64,000 nt of DNA. Source: Bacillus sp. SD088. Its GTDB lineage: Bacteria; Bacillota; Bacilli; Bacillales; Bacillaceae_C. Shown here piece by piece: positions 17,899-26,953 of this stretch. Numbering within the stretch: the stretch's first letter is position 1; every line of letters begins with the position of its first letter. A model generated the notes under the pieces. It saw only the letters and a list, made by a program, of their open reading frames with translations. It ran no database searches and was not told the origin of the DNA. Location: NCBI RefSeq assembly GCF_017355205.1, contig NZ_JADIJK010000002.1:1-64000 (forward strand), given 5' to 3'. The translations under genes were made by a program, and so were the position numbers.

Positions 17899-18014
17899 TT
17901 GGACCGCTACACAACCAACATATCATAGACAATTCCAATTTTTTTCAAGGTAACGCTTTATAAGCGGAGCTATATCCTCGGATATGATAGATTCTAAAAT
18001 GGAAGGTGTAGCCA

Positions 18015-18443
18015 ATGACAGTAGAGATAAGATTAGCCACTGCAAATGATGCTGAAGAACTTTCCATTCTCAATCAGGAATTTAATGGTGGCGCTAGAAG
18101 GCCCATTTTAAAAATTTCAGAAAGCCTTATGAAAAATAGTGAGTTAGTGGCTGTAGCAGTCAGGAATAACAGGTTAGTAGGATTTGCCTGTGCGCAAATA
18201 TCCACCTCCTTTTGTTATGAAGATCTATTTGGAGAAATAACCGAAATGTATGTAAAGGAAATAGCTAGACACAAAGGGATTGCCACTTCTCTGCTAGAAT
18301 TTTTAGAGAAGAGGTTGTGTGCCCATGGAGTGAAGGAAATAAAAATTTTAACAGGTGCGAAGAATGTTGGAGCTATCCGAACATATACCAAATCCAACTA
18401 TATCACACAAGATGAAGTTGTTTTTTTAAAAGCGATCGATTAA
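18015..18443 (+). CDS. GNAT N-acetyltransferase
   Basis: A 142-residue single-domain GNAT protein. The acetyl-CoA motif is ARHKGIATSLLEFLE (about residues 85-99), after the beta-4 strand EITEMYVKE; motif B is the LTGAKNVGAIRTYTKSNY region. GGAAGGTG precedes the ATG. The substrate is unknown. It is monocistronic, followed by the remnant of a response regulator. Confidence 0.82.
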   Translation: MTVEIRLATANDAEELSILNQEFNGGARRPILKISESLMKNSELVAVAVRNNRLVGFACAQISTSFCYEDLFGEITEMYVKEIARHKGIATSLLEFLEKRLCAHGVKEIKILTGAKNVGAIRTYTKSNYITQDEVVFLKAID

Positions 18444-18549
18444 TTTTTCTCTTTCACACTTGATTCATTCCGGGTCAAGTGTTTTTCTGTTGTCTATCTC
18501 TATAGAAATGGTCAATATGAAGGTGAGTGAAATACAGGAGATTGGTATC

Positions 18550-18775
18550 ATGATGAAGCCTGCTATTTTAATCGCAGATGATGAACGAGAAATTCCCAAT
18601 TTAATTGAGAGCCATTTACAAAAAGAAGGTTATCTGACCAAAAAGGCATCAGATGGACTTGAGCAGCTGATCAAATCTGCGCAGAGTAACAATGCCGATT
18701 ATCCTTTTAAGTGCTAAAACCTCTGATTTTGATAAATTTCAAGGAATAACATGGATGGTGTCATTGTAATGACTT
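18550..18775 (+). pseudogene. Remnant of an OmpR-family response regulator
   Basis: The first 40 or so codons (KPAILIADDERE, then ESHLQKEGY) are a receiver-domain N terminus with its acidic pair and a good ribosome binding site. The frame then jumps: the next phase reads ILLSAKTSDFDKFQGIT, which is the receiver segment around strand 4 and helix 4. The piece carrying the phospho-acceptor Asp is deleted, and no effector domain follows. It is therefore a decayed gene with an internal deletion and a frameshift. Confidence 0.75.
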
Positions 18776-18861
18776 ATCCAGACTAACCCACTCTTTAGGA
18801 AGAAAAATAGCAACAACGGATAGATAAGGACATCTTGATAAAGAAATGGGGCTGTCTTAAA

Positions 18862-18956
18862 GATCAAAATCGCCAAAAAAGGCTCCCTTGCCGCAGGTCT
18901 GGGATCTTCAGCTGATGCTATTCCTGCAGGCATGTCGCCGTTTTGGCGATTTTCTT
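18862..18956. repeat. Imperfect inverted repeat
   Basis: Arms beginning AAAATCGCCAAAA and ending GTTTTGGCGATTTT pair over about 30 bp, including GCCGCAGG with CCTGCAGGC. It may act as a terminator or be a small mobile repeat. No gene is seen between 18780 and 19181. Confidence 0.55.
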
Positions 18957-18979
18957 AGCGTTTATTTACAAATAAAAAA

Positions 18980-19096
18980 ACAGTCTGGGACATAATTAAA
19001 ACGTTACGCTCCCAAGGCGAACAACGCATTATCTTAGCAAAGTATGTTTCCGGAGCGGGAATTCTTGAATGAGAACACTTTTGTCCCGCCCTTTTT
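18980..19096. repeat. Dispersed Bacillaceae repeat, short copy
   Basis: It begins AGTCTGGGACATAAT and ends TTTTGTCCCGCCC, giving inverted ends (CTGGGACA / TGTCCCGC). It is related to the repeat at 6070-6290. There is no coding content. Confidence 0.55.
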
Positions 19097-19181
19097 CTTT
19101 TTTCGTTGTTGAAGACTTATTGGGCAGCCTTTTCTTCCAAACTGCTTTATATTTCTCCTGTAAACCAAGTCGAAAATTGGT

Positions 19182-19952
19182 CTAATTTCGATGACGATGT
19201 ATCACTTCTATTCCACCAGTAGCAGAAAAGACACTTCCCGTAATCATATCGGAGTCGTCTTCACAAATAAATCCAATTAATCTGGCGATGTCCTCGCCTG
19301 TGCCTGAACGACCCACAGGTGTCTCTTGATCTTTTATTTGTCTTGCACTTTCAATAGTCGCTTCCTTCATTTCCCCGGTAATGTCTCCAGGACAAATCAT
19401 ATTCGCTGTAATTCCGGTTCCTGCTTCTTCAATGGCAATCGACTTGGTTAATGAAACAAGCCCGACTTTCGCCGCACTATAGGCAGATCGGTAAATCCAG
19501 CCAGGACTTTGCTCAGCATCTTGGAAGCCATACGTCACCATTCTGCCAAATTGCTGCTGCCTCATAATTGGGAGCACAAGTTTGGAAAAATGGAACACTG
19601 AACTTAAATTCCCCTCAATCATTTCATACCATTCATGGTCTTCATAATCAATTAATTTTTTCCGTTCAAAGATATAGGGCCCCGCATTGTGAATAAGATA
19701 GTCGATGCGCCCAAACTGATTCATTGTTTCTTCCACCATTCGGGTAATATCGGATTTTTTTGTGACATCCCCTTGAAGAAATTGAATTCGGTCTTTATAC
19801 TCTTTCCATTCTTCCTGCAATTGTTCGACTCTTGCTATATCACTCCGGTAATTTATTGTCACAGAGCAACCTTTTTTTAGAAAGTGTTCTGTGACCTTTC
19901 TTCCAATCCCTTTAGAGCCTGCTGTAATCATTGCATGCTTCAACGAATCCAC
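19182..19952 (-). CDS. Short-chain dehydrogenase/reductase
   Basis: A 256-residue classical-type SDR. The nucleotide-binding motif is TAGSKGIG (10-17), HNAG (88-91) follows, and the active site is Tyr158-SAA-Lys162. The catalytic Ser normally 13 residues before the Tyr is replaced by Asp145, so activity may be altered. FabG-like folds reduce keto groups with NAD(P)H. It lies just downstream of folE on the same strand, suggesting a pteridine-linked role as with FolM/PTR1-type SDRs, but a repeat fragment separates the genes and this is inference only. Confidence 0.8.
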   Translation of the reverse strand: MDSLKHAMITAGSKGIGRKVTEHFLKKGCSVTINYRSDIARVEQLQEEWKEYKDRIQFLQGDVTKKSDITRMVEETMNQFGRIDYLIHNAGPYIFERKKLIDYEDHEWYEMIEGNLSSVFHFSKLVLPIMRQQQFGRMVTYGFQDAEQSPGWIYRSAYSAAKVGLVSLTKSIAIEEAGTGITANMICPGDITGEMKEATIESARQIKDQETPVGRSGTGEDIARLIGFICEDDSDMITGSVFSATGGIEVIHRHRN

Positions 19953-20030
19953 CCCAAACTCACATTTTACTGAATTCTTATGCTCCCCCAGTAAGGCTTT
20001 ATTCCAAAATCTTTAAAGTGAAACTTCATA

Positions 20031-20058
20031 GGGTATTACTGTCCTTCATGCGGGATAA
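20031..20058. repeat. Fragment of the two-hairpin repeat
   Basis: GGGTATTACTGTCCTTCATGCGGGATAAAT matches the right end of the dispersed repeat (split here: GGGTATTACTG and ATGCGGGATAAA). It lies immediately downstream of the folE stop codon. Confidence 0.6.
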
Positions 20059-20059
20059 A

Positions 20060-20698
20060 TTACTTATCAAGTAGAGACATGAATTCCTTCCGCAAATCAG
20101 GATTCTCAGCAAAGACTCCCCTTGTGGCTGTGGTCACCGTCATGGCATCTGACTTCTTAACACCACGTCCACACATACACATATGTTTCGCTTCAATCAC
20201 AACCATCGCTCCTTGTGGTTGAAGGACTTCCTGCATCGCATCCACAATTTGGTTGGATAATCGCTCCTGCACTTGGAAACGTTTGGCATAACCATCTACC
20301 ATACGAGCAATCTTAGATAATCCCGTAATTTTTTCACTTGGAATATAGGCAATATGAGCAACTCCAAAAAAAGGAGCAAAATGATGTTCACACATAGAAT
20401 GGAATTCAATATCCTTGACCATGATTAATCCATCATGCTCCACATCAAAGACTTTTTCCAAATGGTGTTTCGGATCTTCTCGATTCCCCTCTGTATACTC
20501 AAGAAAGGCCTTCAACACTCGAAATGGTGTCTCTTCTAAGCCTTCCCGATCTGGATCATCTCCGCAAAGCTCAATGAGGTCGCGCATCGCTTCCATATAA
20601 TTCTCAGATTTCTGTACTTGTTTCTCAATCCCTAGTTCATCACCAAAGCGATCGATTAATTCTTGAACAATGACTCTTTTTTTATCCGTTGTAGACAT
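20060..20698 (-). CDS. folE: GTP cyclohydrolase I
   Basis: A 212-residue enzyme that converts GTP to 7,8-dihydroneopterin triphosphate, the first step of tetrahydrofolate synthesis. Zinc ligands are in place: Cys103 and His106 in [12 protein letters not shown] and Cys174 in [25 protein letters not shown] near residue 47 is a family signature. It has a somewhat long N terminus. A sigma-A promoter about 140 bp upstream gives a leader with modest hairpins. The next gene on the strand is the SDR; no other folate genes are nearby. Confidence 0.95.
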   Translation of the reverse strand: MSTTDKKRVIVQELIDRFGDELGIEKQVQKSENYMEAMRDLIELCGDDPDREGLEETPFRVLKAFLEYTEGNREDPKHHLEKVFDVEHDGLIMVKDIEFHSMCEHHFAPFFGVAHIAYIPSEKITGLSKIARMVDGYAKRFQVQERLSNQIVDAMQEVLQPQGAMVVIEAKHMCMCGRGVKKSDAMTVTTATRGVFAENPDLRKEFMSLLDK

Positions 20699-20839
20699 CG
20701 TGTTATACCTCGTTTCTATGACACATAACGAAATGTTATGGATATTTTAACCCGGTGTAATCGTTCGTATGACCCCTGCTGGTGGCAGTCTTGTTTTATA
20801 ATAAATATTATTTAATATTGATTTTACGTACATATCTTA

Positions 20840-20868
20840 GCATATTAATCTATAATCGAAAAGTCAAT
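20840..20868 (-). promoter_or_regulatory. Sigma-A promoter of folE
   Basis: TTGACT and TATGCT on the - strand are separated by 17 bp, about 142 bp before the ATG. The remainder of 20869-21043 shows no gene. Confidence 0.6.
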
Positions 20869-21043
20869 TTTCTTTCTCTTCCTTAATACTGTATCATTTC
20901 CCAAAAAGCAATAATATCTCATATTAATATAGGTAGGGAAAACATTTTTCAGAATAAAAACAGCAATCGTACACAATCATCCCTGCCCTAGTAAGGCTGT
21001 TTTTTTTCACAGCTTGAAACTAAATTCTCATTTACAAAATAAA

Positions 21044-22243
21044 CTAGACAACATCGGCCTGTTCTTGGTTTAATATCTGCCTACGCTTCTTATTGATCAC
21101 TAGGTGAATGGAGAGATAAATCACTAATAATACCGCAATTGTGATAGCGGCTACGCCATACATCGAATGATAACCAATAATCCCTGCAGTACGCCCTAAA
21201 GCAAAGGCTCCAATCGCTTGCCCTAAATCCATAAAGCTTAAAGACATGGCGTTAGCTGTCGCTTTCTTTTCTGGAGAAACTTGACTCACAGCCCAAGCCT
21301 GGAAGGTTGGTTGCATTACACCATAAGCAAATCCATAAAAGATTCCTGCGAAGACTAGAGTATACATACTTCCCGTTTTTGCAAGGAGAACCAACCCAAT
21401 TATCGCTGCAAAGCTAGCAGGATATATAAGATACTTATGCCCAAAGCGATCAAAGATAATGCCTGAGAATGGCCGGGTTGCTACAAGCATAATGGCAATG
21501 AACAAGAAGAAAATCGAAGTTTGCCCACCTAAACCTGATACTTCTCCAAGACCATCAAGAAAATTGACGACACCGGCAAACGTAATATAAAACAACATAA
21601 CGAGAAAGCACGGTAAAAAGGCTTTTCGATCAAAAGCCGCTTGCATAATAGAGGCTTTTGGCTCATCATTCGCTTTCACAAGAATCGGTGGACTTTTAAC
21701 CCAATAGCTTGCAAGCCAAACGAGTACAAGCATAAGAAATGAGAATACTAAAACAGTCTTAAATGAGAATGAGTGGATCATCAAAATGGCCATCATCGGT
21801 CCTAATGTAGAGCCAATACTTGTCGACATACCAAAGTAACCAATCCCCTCTCCCAGTCGTGGCGAGGGAATTAAATTTGTAGCCAAAGTAGCAAACAGTG
21901 TTGTAATAAAACCAAATCCGATCCCTTGCATCACACGTAATAGAATTAGTAATCCAAGCGACGTCGTAAAATAACTTAACACAACCATCGCAACCGTAAA
22001 CAGAATCGATCTGATTAACCATTGCTTCATATTAATTTTAGGTATGATCACGCCAATAAAGGGGCGGGATAAAACCGCTGCAAGCATAAAGGCTGTTGTC
22101 ATTAATCCTCCGCTCGCTGGATCTTGCGTCATGTTTGCTACATAAATGGGGAATCCACCTAATAGCGATTGCATACTAAGAAAAAAGAGGATTGTCATGC
22201 TGATCACTAATATATATTGCTTGGTCCATAACTTTTCCTTCAT
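21044..22243 (-). CDS. MFS transporter
   Basis: A 399-residue major facilitator with twelve predicted membrane helices. Start ATG 22243 is chosen because TTTGGAG sits before it and it opens directly onto helix 1; the 85-codon extension upstream crosses a dispersed repeat. The loop 2-3 segment (SRPFIGVIIPKIN) and its counterpart in the second half (TRPFSGIIFDRFGHKY) fit the drug-export-like DHA group. The substrate is unknown. It is monocistronic. Confidence 0.85.
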   Translation of the reverse strand: MKEKLWTKQYILVISMTILFFLSMQSLLGGFPIYVANMTQDPASGGLMTTAFMLAAVLSRPFIGVIIPKINMKQWLIRSILFTVAMVVLSYFTTSLGLLILLRVMQGIGFGFITTLFATLATNLIPSPRLGEGIGYFGMSTSIGSTLGPMMAILMIHSFSFKTVLVFSFLMLVLVWLASYWVKSPPILVKANDEPKASIMQAAFDRKAFLPCFLVMLFYITFAGVVNFLDGLGEVSGLGGQTSIFFLFIAIMLVATRPFSGIIFDRFGHKYLIYPASFAAIIGLVLLAKTGSMYTLVFAGIFYGFAYGVMQPTFQAWAVSQVSPEKKATANAMSLSFMDLGQAIGAFALGRTAGIIGYHSMYGVAAITIAVLLVIYLSIHLVINKKRRQILNQEQADVV

Positions 22244-22662
22244 TGTCTCCAAATAAATCCTTCTTTCTAAAAGAAAAATCACCAGCTTTATCTGGTGTTT
22301 ACTTTTCCTAAACCACGAAAAAAACTTCTGCCCAGATGAAAGAAGTTTTGTTCCCATGACTCTTTTAGAAAAGCGCAAACGCCCGTTTAGCGACGTACAA
22401 ATTTTTATATAAGGATGAACGGCTAAATTCGCGCCATCCTGGCGCAACACCGTTCTGACCAACATCCTGTTGGCCTCAATATCTCTATTATAATCCAATC
22501 ATCCGGATAAGGAAAATGGAAATTATTTTTAATTAATAATCTTTAGTATTTGTAAACCATTCCATTGATAAATCCATTTTAAAAAGTTAAAAACGTGTCG
22601 ATATACTACATTGTCCGGATTGATTACTAGTAAAATCCTAATAGCAAAAAAGGAGGAGTTTT
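22244..22662. repeat. Intergenic region with dispersed repeat
   Basis: From about 22375 to 22495 lies a repeat with GTTTAGCGACGTACAAATTT and several short palindromes (GCGCCATCCTGGCGC, CCAACATCCTGTTGG). Related modules occur inside the composite repeat at 31638-32072. A small hairpin (ACCAGC-GCTGGT like) lies near 22280. No gene is seen. Confidence 0.6.
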
Positions 22663-24648
22663 ATGAGCAAGAAGAAAAATACACGCATGACGTTTAAAAT
22701 ACGGGACAAATTAGCAATAGCCTTTGCACTGGTTTTAATCATCCCCAGTCTCACTATTGCCATTACAGCCTATGAAAGTTCTAAAAGTAATATTGAAAAG
22801 CAGATCCTTGGCACGGCTCAAGACAATGTGGATACTGTTAGCCATTCTGTTGATCAGTTTATAGAGAAACAAATGGAAAACGTCAATTATTTAGCCAACA
22901 CGTTTGTTGCAGGAGAAATAATTTCTGGCGATCACGCCCAAACTAGGCAAGTACTGGATAAGTTTCAAGCCTCAACAGAGGATGTTGAACAAACCTATGT
23001 AGGAACAGAAACTGGAGAATTTATGAATGCTCCAACGACTTTCGAAAATCCTCCAGACTATGATCCACGGGAACGGCCTTGGTATCAACAAGCCATAGAT
23101 CACCCAACAGAAGTGATCATTACAGAACCATATGTTTCCCAGTCATCTAATCAAATGGTTGTAACATTAGCTAAGTCAACCGCTGATGGCAAGGGAGTTG
23201 CAGCCGTCAATTTAAAGCTTGAAAGTCTGACAGAAATGATTAACCAAGTTAGTATCGGAAGTGAAGGTTATGTTTTCCTGTTAGATACAGCAAGCCATTT
23301 TATTAGTCATCCAACAAGCGAGGCTGGTTCGGAAGCGACAGAGGACTTTTTTAAAAAGATTTATAAGAGCCAATCTGGTCATTTTTCTTATGCACTGGAA
23401 GGGGATAAGAAACAGCTAGCCTTTACAACAAGTGAAGTAACAGGATGGAAAATTAATGGTACAATGTACCAAAATGAAGTAGATCAAGCTGTTCAGTCAA
23501 TTTTTAGAACAACGGTCTTTGTGATTCTTATTTCAATCATTCTCTCTGCCATTGCAATTGTCTTTATCATTCGTTCGATCAACAAACCGATCAACACGCT
23601 TGTGACAGCAGCTACAGAGATTAGCCGCGGAAATCTTAGTGAAAATGTTGTTTTAAAAAGCGGCGATGAATTAGGACAATTAGCGGAGGCATTCAATAAA
23701 ATGCGTACCCATCTCCATCAAGTTATTTCCCAAGTTCGTGAGCAATCTAGTAATCTTGCTGCCGCCTCTGAACAATTAAATGCCAGTACAGAGCAAAACA
23801 CATTGGCAACCGAGCAGATTTCTGCCTCTATCCAAGAAGTGGCGGCCGAAATTGAAAGTCAAACCAGTCGAATTGATCAAAGCTCACAAATGGCAGGAAG
23901 TGTATCCCAGTCTATTTCCCATATCGCGAAGGCTTCAGATGAAGTCGCCCATTCTGTCACCCAAACACAACCAATTATTGAAGCGGGGAAACAAGATATT
24001 GAGACATCCATTGGACAAATGAGCTATATTCAAAATACAGTGAGTGAATTATCAACGAGTGTGAAACTACTTAATAACCGTTCCCAACAAATTAGCCAGA
24101 TTGTTAATGTAATTACAGATATTGCAGAGCAAACGAATTTATTAGCATTGAATGCAGCCATCGAAGCGGCTAGAGCTGGGGAACACGGAAAAGGCTTTGC
24201 GGTTGTCGCTTCCGAGGTTAAAAAGCTAGCGGAACAATCTGCAAGCTCAACTGAGGAAATTCGAAAACTCATAAGCACGATCCAACAGGAAGTTCAGCAA
24301 ACTGTCAGCATGATGGAATCAGGAACAAATGAAGTAGATAAAGGGATTCATGTAGTGGAAAATGCTCACTCATCTTTTAATACGATCACTCAGTATGTGC
24401 AAAAAATGACAGCTCAAATGGCACAAATCACAACAAATATACAACAAGTAGCTACGGGCACAGAACAATTCACACATACATTTAAGGAAGTAGCAAGCGT
24501 AGCAGACACTACTTCTGCTGAAGCCCAAAACATGTCGGCCTCTACAGAAGAACAACTAGCATCCATGGAAGAAATTCGAGGCTCATCAACCGCTTTAGCA
24601 CAAATGGCAGAAGAGCTGCACGAGCTAGTCCAGCAATTTAAATTATAG
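22663..24648 (+). CDS. Methyl-accepting chemotaxis protein with dCache sensor
   Basis: A 661-residue chemoreceptor. Helix 1 spans about residues 15-37, an extracellular dCache-type sensor domain about 38-280 (RPWYQQAID and ITEPYVS are typical), helix 2 about 283-303 and a HAMP domain about 305-360. The signalling domain contains the conserved hairpin [18 protein letters not shown], which contacts CheA/CheW. dCache sensors bind small ligands such as amino acids or organic acids; the ligand is unknown. It starts behind AAAGGAGGAG and has its own terminator. Confidence 0.93.
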   Translation: MSKKKNTRMTFKIRDKLAIAFALVLIIPSLTIAITAYESSKSNIEKQILGTAQDNVDTVSHSVDQFIEKQMENVNYLANTFVAGEIISGDHAQTRQVLDKFQASTEDVEQTYVGTETGEFMNAPTTFENPPDYDPRERPWYQQAIDHPTEVIITEPYVSQSSNQMVVTLAKSTADGKGVAAVNLKLESLTEMINQVSIGSEGYVFLLDTASHFISHPTSEAGSEATEDFFKKIYKSQSGHFSYALEGDKKQLAFTTSEVTGWKINGTMYQNEVDQAVQSIFRTTVFVILISIILSAIAIVFIIRSINKPINTLVTAATEISRGNLSENVVLKSGDELGQLAEAFNKMRTHLHQVISQVREQSSNLAAASEQLNASTEQNTLATEQISASIQEVAAEIESQTSRIDQSSQMAGSVSQSISHIAKASDEVAHSVTQTQPIIEAGKQDIETSIGQMSYIQNTVSELSTSVKLLNNRSQQISQIVNVITDIAEQTNLLALNAAIEAARAGEHGKGFAVVASEVKKLAEQSASSTEEIRKLISTIQQEVQQTVSMMESGTNEVDKGIHVVENAHSSFNTITQYVQKMTAQMAQITTNIQQVATGTEQFTHTFKEVASVADTTSAEAQNMSASTEEQLASMEEIRGSSTALAQMAEELHELVQQFKL

Positions 24649-24650
24649 TA

Positions 24651-24705
24651 TAGTGCCTGGCACTCCCCGAACTTTGTCGAACGGGAGCCAGGCACTTTTT
24701 TTTTC
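24651..24705 (+). terminator. Terminator of the chemoreceptor gene
   Basis: GTGCCTGGCTCC-type arms (AGTGCCTGGCACTCCC and GGGAGCCAGGCACT) form a stem followed by TTTTTTTT just after the stop codon. Confidence 0.85.
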
Positions 24706-24818
24706 ATGATATTCCTCTATATATGGCCTATCACACAATTAGGACCTCCTCCCTATTTTTTAATCGCTGGAAGGTTTGATACAGTTAAAAAAACTGTTTT
24801 GAGAAAGGACATAAAAAC

Positions 24819-25457
24819 ATGCTGGAGTCATTGCAAGCCATTCAACAGCTGAAATATGGAGATAAAAGCGTGCTTCGCCATCAAAATTGGCTAGCGTTTC
24901 TTTATCAAACCGAGCAAAAAAGTGTCAACTTAGAACAAGTGGCTTCTCTAGCAGAAATTGGGGACCACCCTGTCTTACACTACACGGAGCGTACCTTGCA
25001 AATTTTGAATCAACTAAGCTTGCCCCAGGAGAACAACCAAATTCTTGAGGAAGTTCTAAAATGGTGTGAAGTAGCAAAATGCGGCTCCAAGTCGACGCGA
25101 AAAAATTGGATAGAAGCGGGATACCCATTAGCAATCCATAATTTAGCTTCTGCTAAAATTTATGCTGCTCAGCAAATGGAAAAACCGATTTCGGAGAGAA
25201 ATTTTATAGAAGAAGAATGGATCTATACATTGATTCAAACACATGGATTGGTTGGGCAATATATTCGCGGGGAAGTCCGCTTTCAGCGGATGCAGCCGCT
25301 TGTTCAACTCATCCGCCTACAAATCATTCCTCCTTCGACAATGAAGGCTTTATTAACTGCTTTAAACCACTGTATAATCGAGGCTGTTTCTCCAACTTTA
25401 TGGGAAAACGTAAGAAAAAAAGTTAATGAGGTTAATCGCTGGAGAAGAAGATCATGA
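24819..25457 (+). CDS. Uncharacterised protein preceding a methyltransferase
   Basis: A 212-residue, mostly alpha-helical soluble protein that I do not recognise. A segment around residues 88-108 (AKCGSKSTRKNWIEAGYPL) and a following hydrophobic helix are the most conserved-looking parts. It overlaps or abuts the methyltransferase gene (end 25457 against start 25459), with AAAGGA 9 bp before its ATG. The tight coupling suggests it assists, or is modified with, the methyltransferase; whether it is a partner or a substrate adaptor cannot be told. Confidence 0.65.
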   Translation: MLESLQAIQQLKYGDKSVLRHQNWLAFLYQTEQKSVNLEQVASLAEIGDHPVLHYTERTLQILNQLSLPQENNQILEEVLKWCEVAKCGSKSTRKNWIEAGYPLAIHNLASAKIYAAQQMEKPISERNFIEEEWIYTLIQTHGLVGQYIRGEVRFQRMQPLVQLIRLQIIPPSTMKALLTALNHCIIEAVSPTLWENVRKKVNEVNRWRRRS

Positions 25458-25458
25458 G

Positions 25459-26907
25459 ATGTCATTTATAGAGCGGCTCAAACAACTGCGCCAGCATACC
25501 ATATTAAACGGGGAAGCTTTTGACAAGGACATCCAGCGAATCTCTAATTATGAAAAAGTAGAAGAACGGCTATCCTTATTTTTTCATAAAGTTGATCTAT
25601 GGTATGTAGAATCGGCTTTATCTGCCTTTACCCTTGAGGAATTTGTAAAAATTTTCCTTTTACTCATGCGCACTTCTCCTTCCTTTACTGTCAGTCATAT
25701 TACATTTGAACCTTTAATGCGCGATCTCCATTATGATTATAAGGGGAAGAAAACTGTTAACCTTTATAAAAAGCGAATTATTGAGGCCTATTTAAGTGAA
25801 TTATCGGTTGAGGAGCTGTTAGATCATGACATCCCAATCAATCAGCATGTTTCACTAAAAATAGACCCGGATGACCATATCCAGTTCATCGGTGTATCTT
25901 TTTCTTTCTCGAAAGCCGGTGAAAAGCTCATTGAATTTTGTCAAGAGGCAGAAAAAGACCCTTTATATGAACGGGCGATTATTTTGCTCTATGATTTCTT
26001 CGGATTTCGCAGAGACGCTTTTGACCGTCTGCAAAATGAAGAAAGCTATCTTGCAGATATGAATCATGCCCAGGATTTCAAGAAAAAGCTGGTGGATTAT
26101 GCTGTTGGAGAGACGATGCTTGATATTGGACCTGGTGGAGGTTTTCTTTTAGATTTGCTTTCAACACGTTTTTCAGAAGCTAAAGTGATAGGGATTGATA
26201 TTTCCTCTAATGTGGTAGCCGAATTAGAAAGAAAAAAACAACGTGAACATAAAAGATGGGAAATTCTCCAAGGTGATGCTCTCGATTTACAACAATATGT
26301 CGGTGAAGCCAAGGTAGATACCATTATCTTTTCGTCTATACTTCATGAAATGTTTTCCTATATTCCTCATGAGGGAAAGAAGTTTAATCCCGCCGTCATT
26401 AGCCAAGCATTACAAAGCGCATTTCTTGCGTTACGACCGAACGGCAGAATAATTATCCGGGATGGGATCATGACGGAGCCAAAAAATCTACTTCGTTGCA
26501 TCCATTTTAAAAATAAGATAGATATCGCCTTTTTCAATCGCTATGTGCATGATTTCAAAGGGAGAAAGATCGAATACAAATGGGTGGATGAGCAAACAGT
26601 TTCTTTACCTGTGAATGATAGTATGGAATTTTTATATACTTTTACCTGGGGAGAGGAATCCTACCCACATGAGGTACAAGAACAATTCGGTTATTTTACC
26701 CCCAGTGAATTCAAAGAATGTATTCAACAGTCACTTGGAGCGGGGGCACAGATCACTCTTTTTGAACATTATTTGCAGGCAGGATATGAAGAACATTTAT
26801 TGGATAAAGTCTTTTTAACGGATGATTCACAACAGCCAGTACGCTTACCTGATAGCACATGCTTTATTGTCATTGAAAAGGGAACCGTTCAAAGGAAATC
26901 CCCCTGA
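25459..26907 (+). CDS. Large SAM-dependent methyltransferase
   Basis: A 482-residue protein. Residues about 1-210 are a helical domain of unknown role. From about 220 is a class I methyltransferase domain with motif I MLDIGPGGGFLLDLL, IGIDISSN, the FSSILHEMF region and LRPNGRIIIRDG. The ATG at 25459 is preferred; an in-frame ATG at 25426 would overlap the upstream gene by 32 bp. It lies directly behind the 212-residue protein as a two-gene operon. The C-terminal portion is long for the family; the substrate is unknown. Confidence 0.78.
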   Translation: MSFIERLKQLRQHTILNGEAFDKDIQRISNYEKVEERLSLFFHKVDLWYVESALSAFTLEEFVKIFLLLMRTSPSFTVSHITFEPLMRDLHYDYKGKKTVNLYKKRIIEAYLSELSVEELLDHDIPINQHVSLKIDPDDHIQFIGVSFSFSKAGEKLIEFCQEAEKDPLYERAIILLYDFFGFRRDAFDRLQNEESYLADMNHAQDFKKKLVDYAVGETMLDIGPGGGFLLDLLSTRFSEAKVIGIDISSNVVAELERKKQREHKRWEILQGDALDLQQYVGEAKVDTIIFSSILHEMFSYIPHEGKKFNPAVISQALQSAFLALRPNGRIIIRDGIMTEPKNLLRCIHFKNKIDIAFFNRYVHDFKGRKIEYKWVDEQTVSLPVNDSMEFLYTFTWGEESYPHEVQEQFGYFTPSEFKECIQQSLGAGAQITLFEHYLQAGYEEHLLDKVFLTDDSQQPVRLPDSTCFIVIEKGTVQRKSP

Positions 26908-26945
26908 GTTTCATTTACTTAGGGGATTTCTATAACTTTGTTTTC
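26895..26945 (+). terminator. Terminator of the methyltransferase operon
   Basis: GAAATCCCC pairs with GGGGATTTC around a loop that contains the TGA stop, followed by TATAACTTTGTTTTCG. Confidence 0.65.
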
Positions 26946-26953
26946 GTTCATTT

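Noticed and set aside
20699-20868. Tetrahydrofolate riboswitch in front of folE
   Set aside because: The conserved core of that riboswitch is not seen; only weak hairpins are present.
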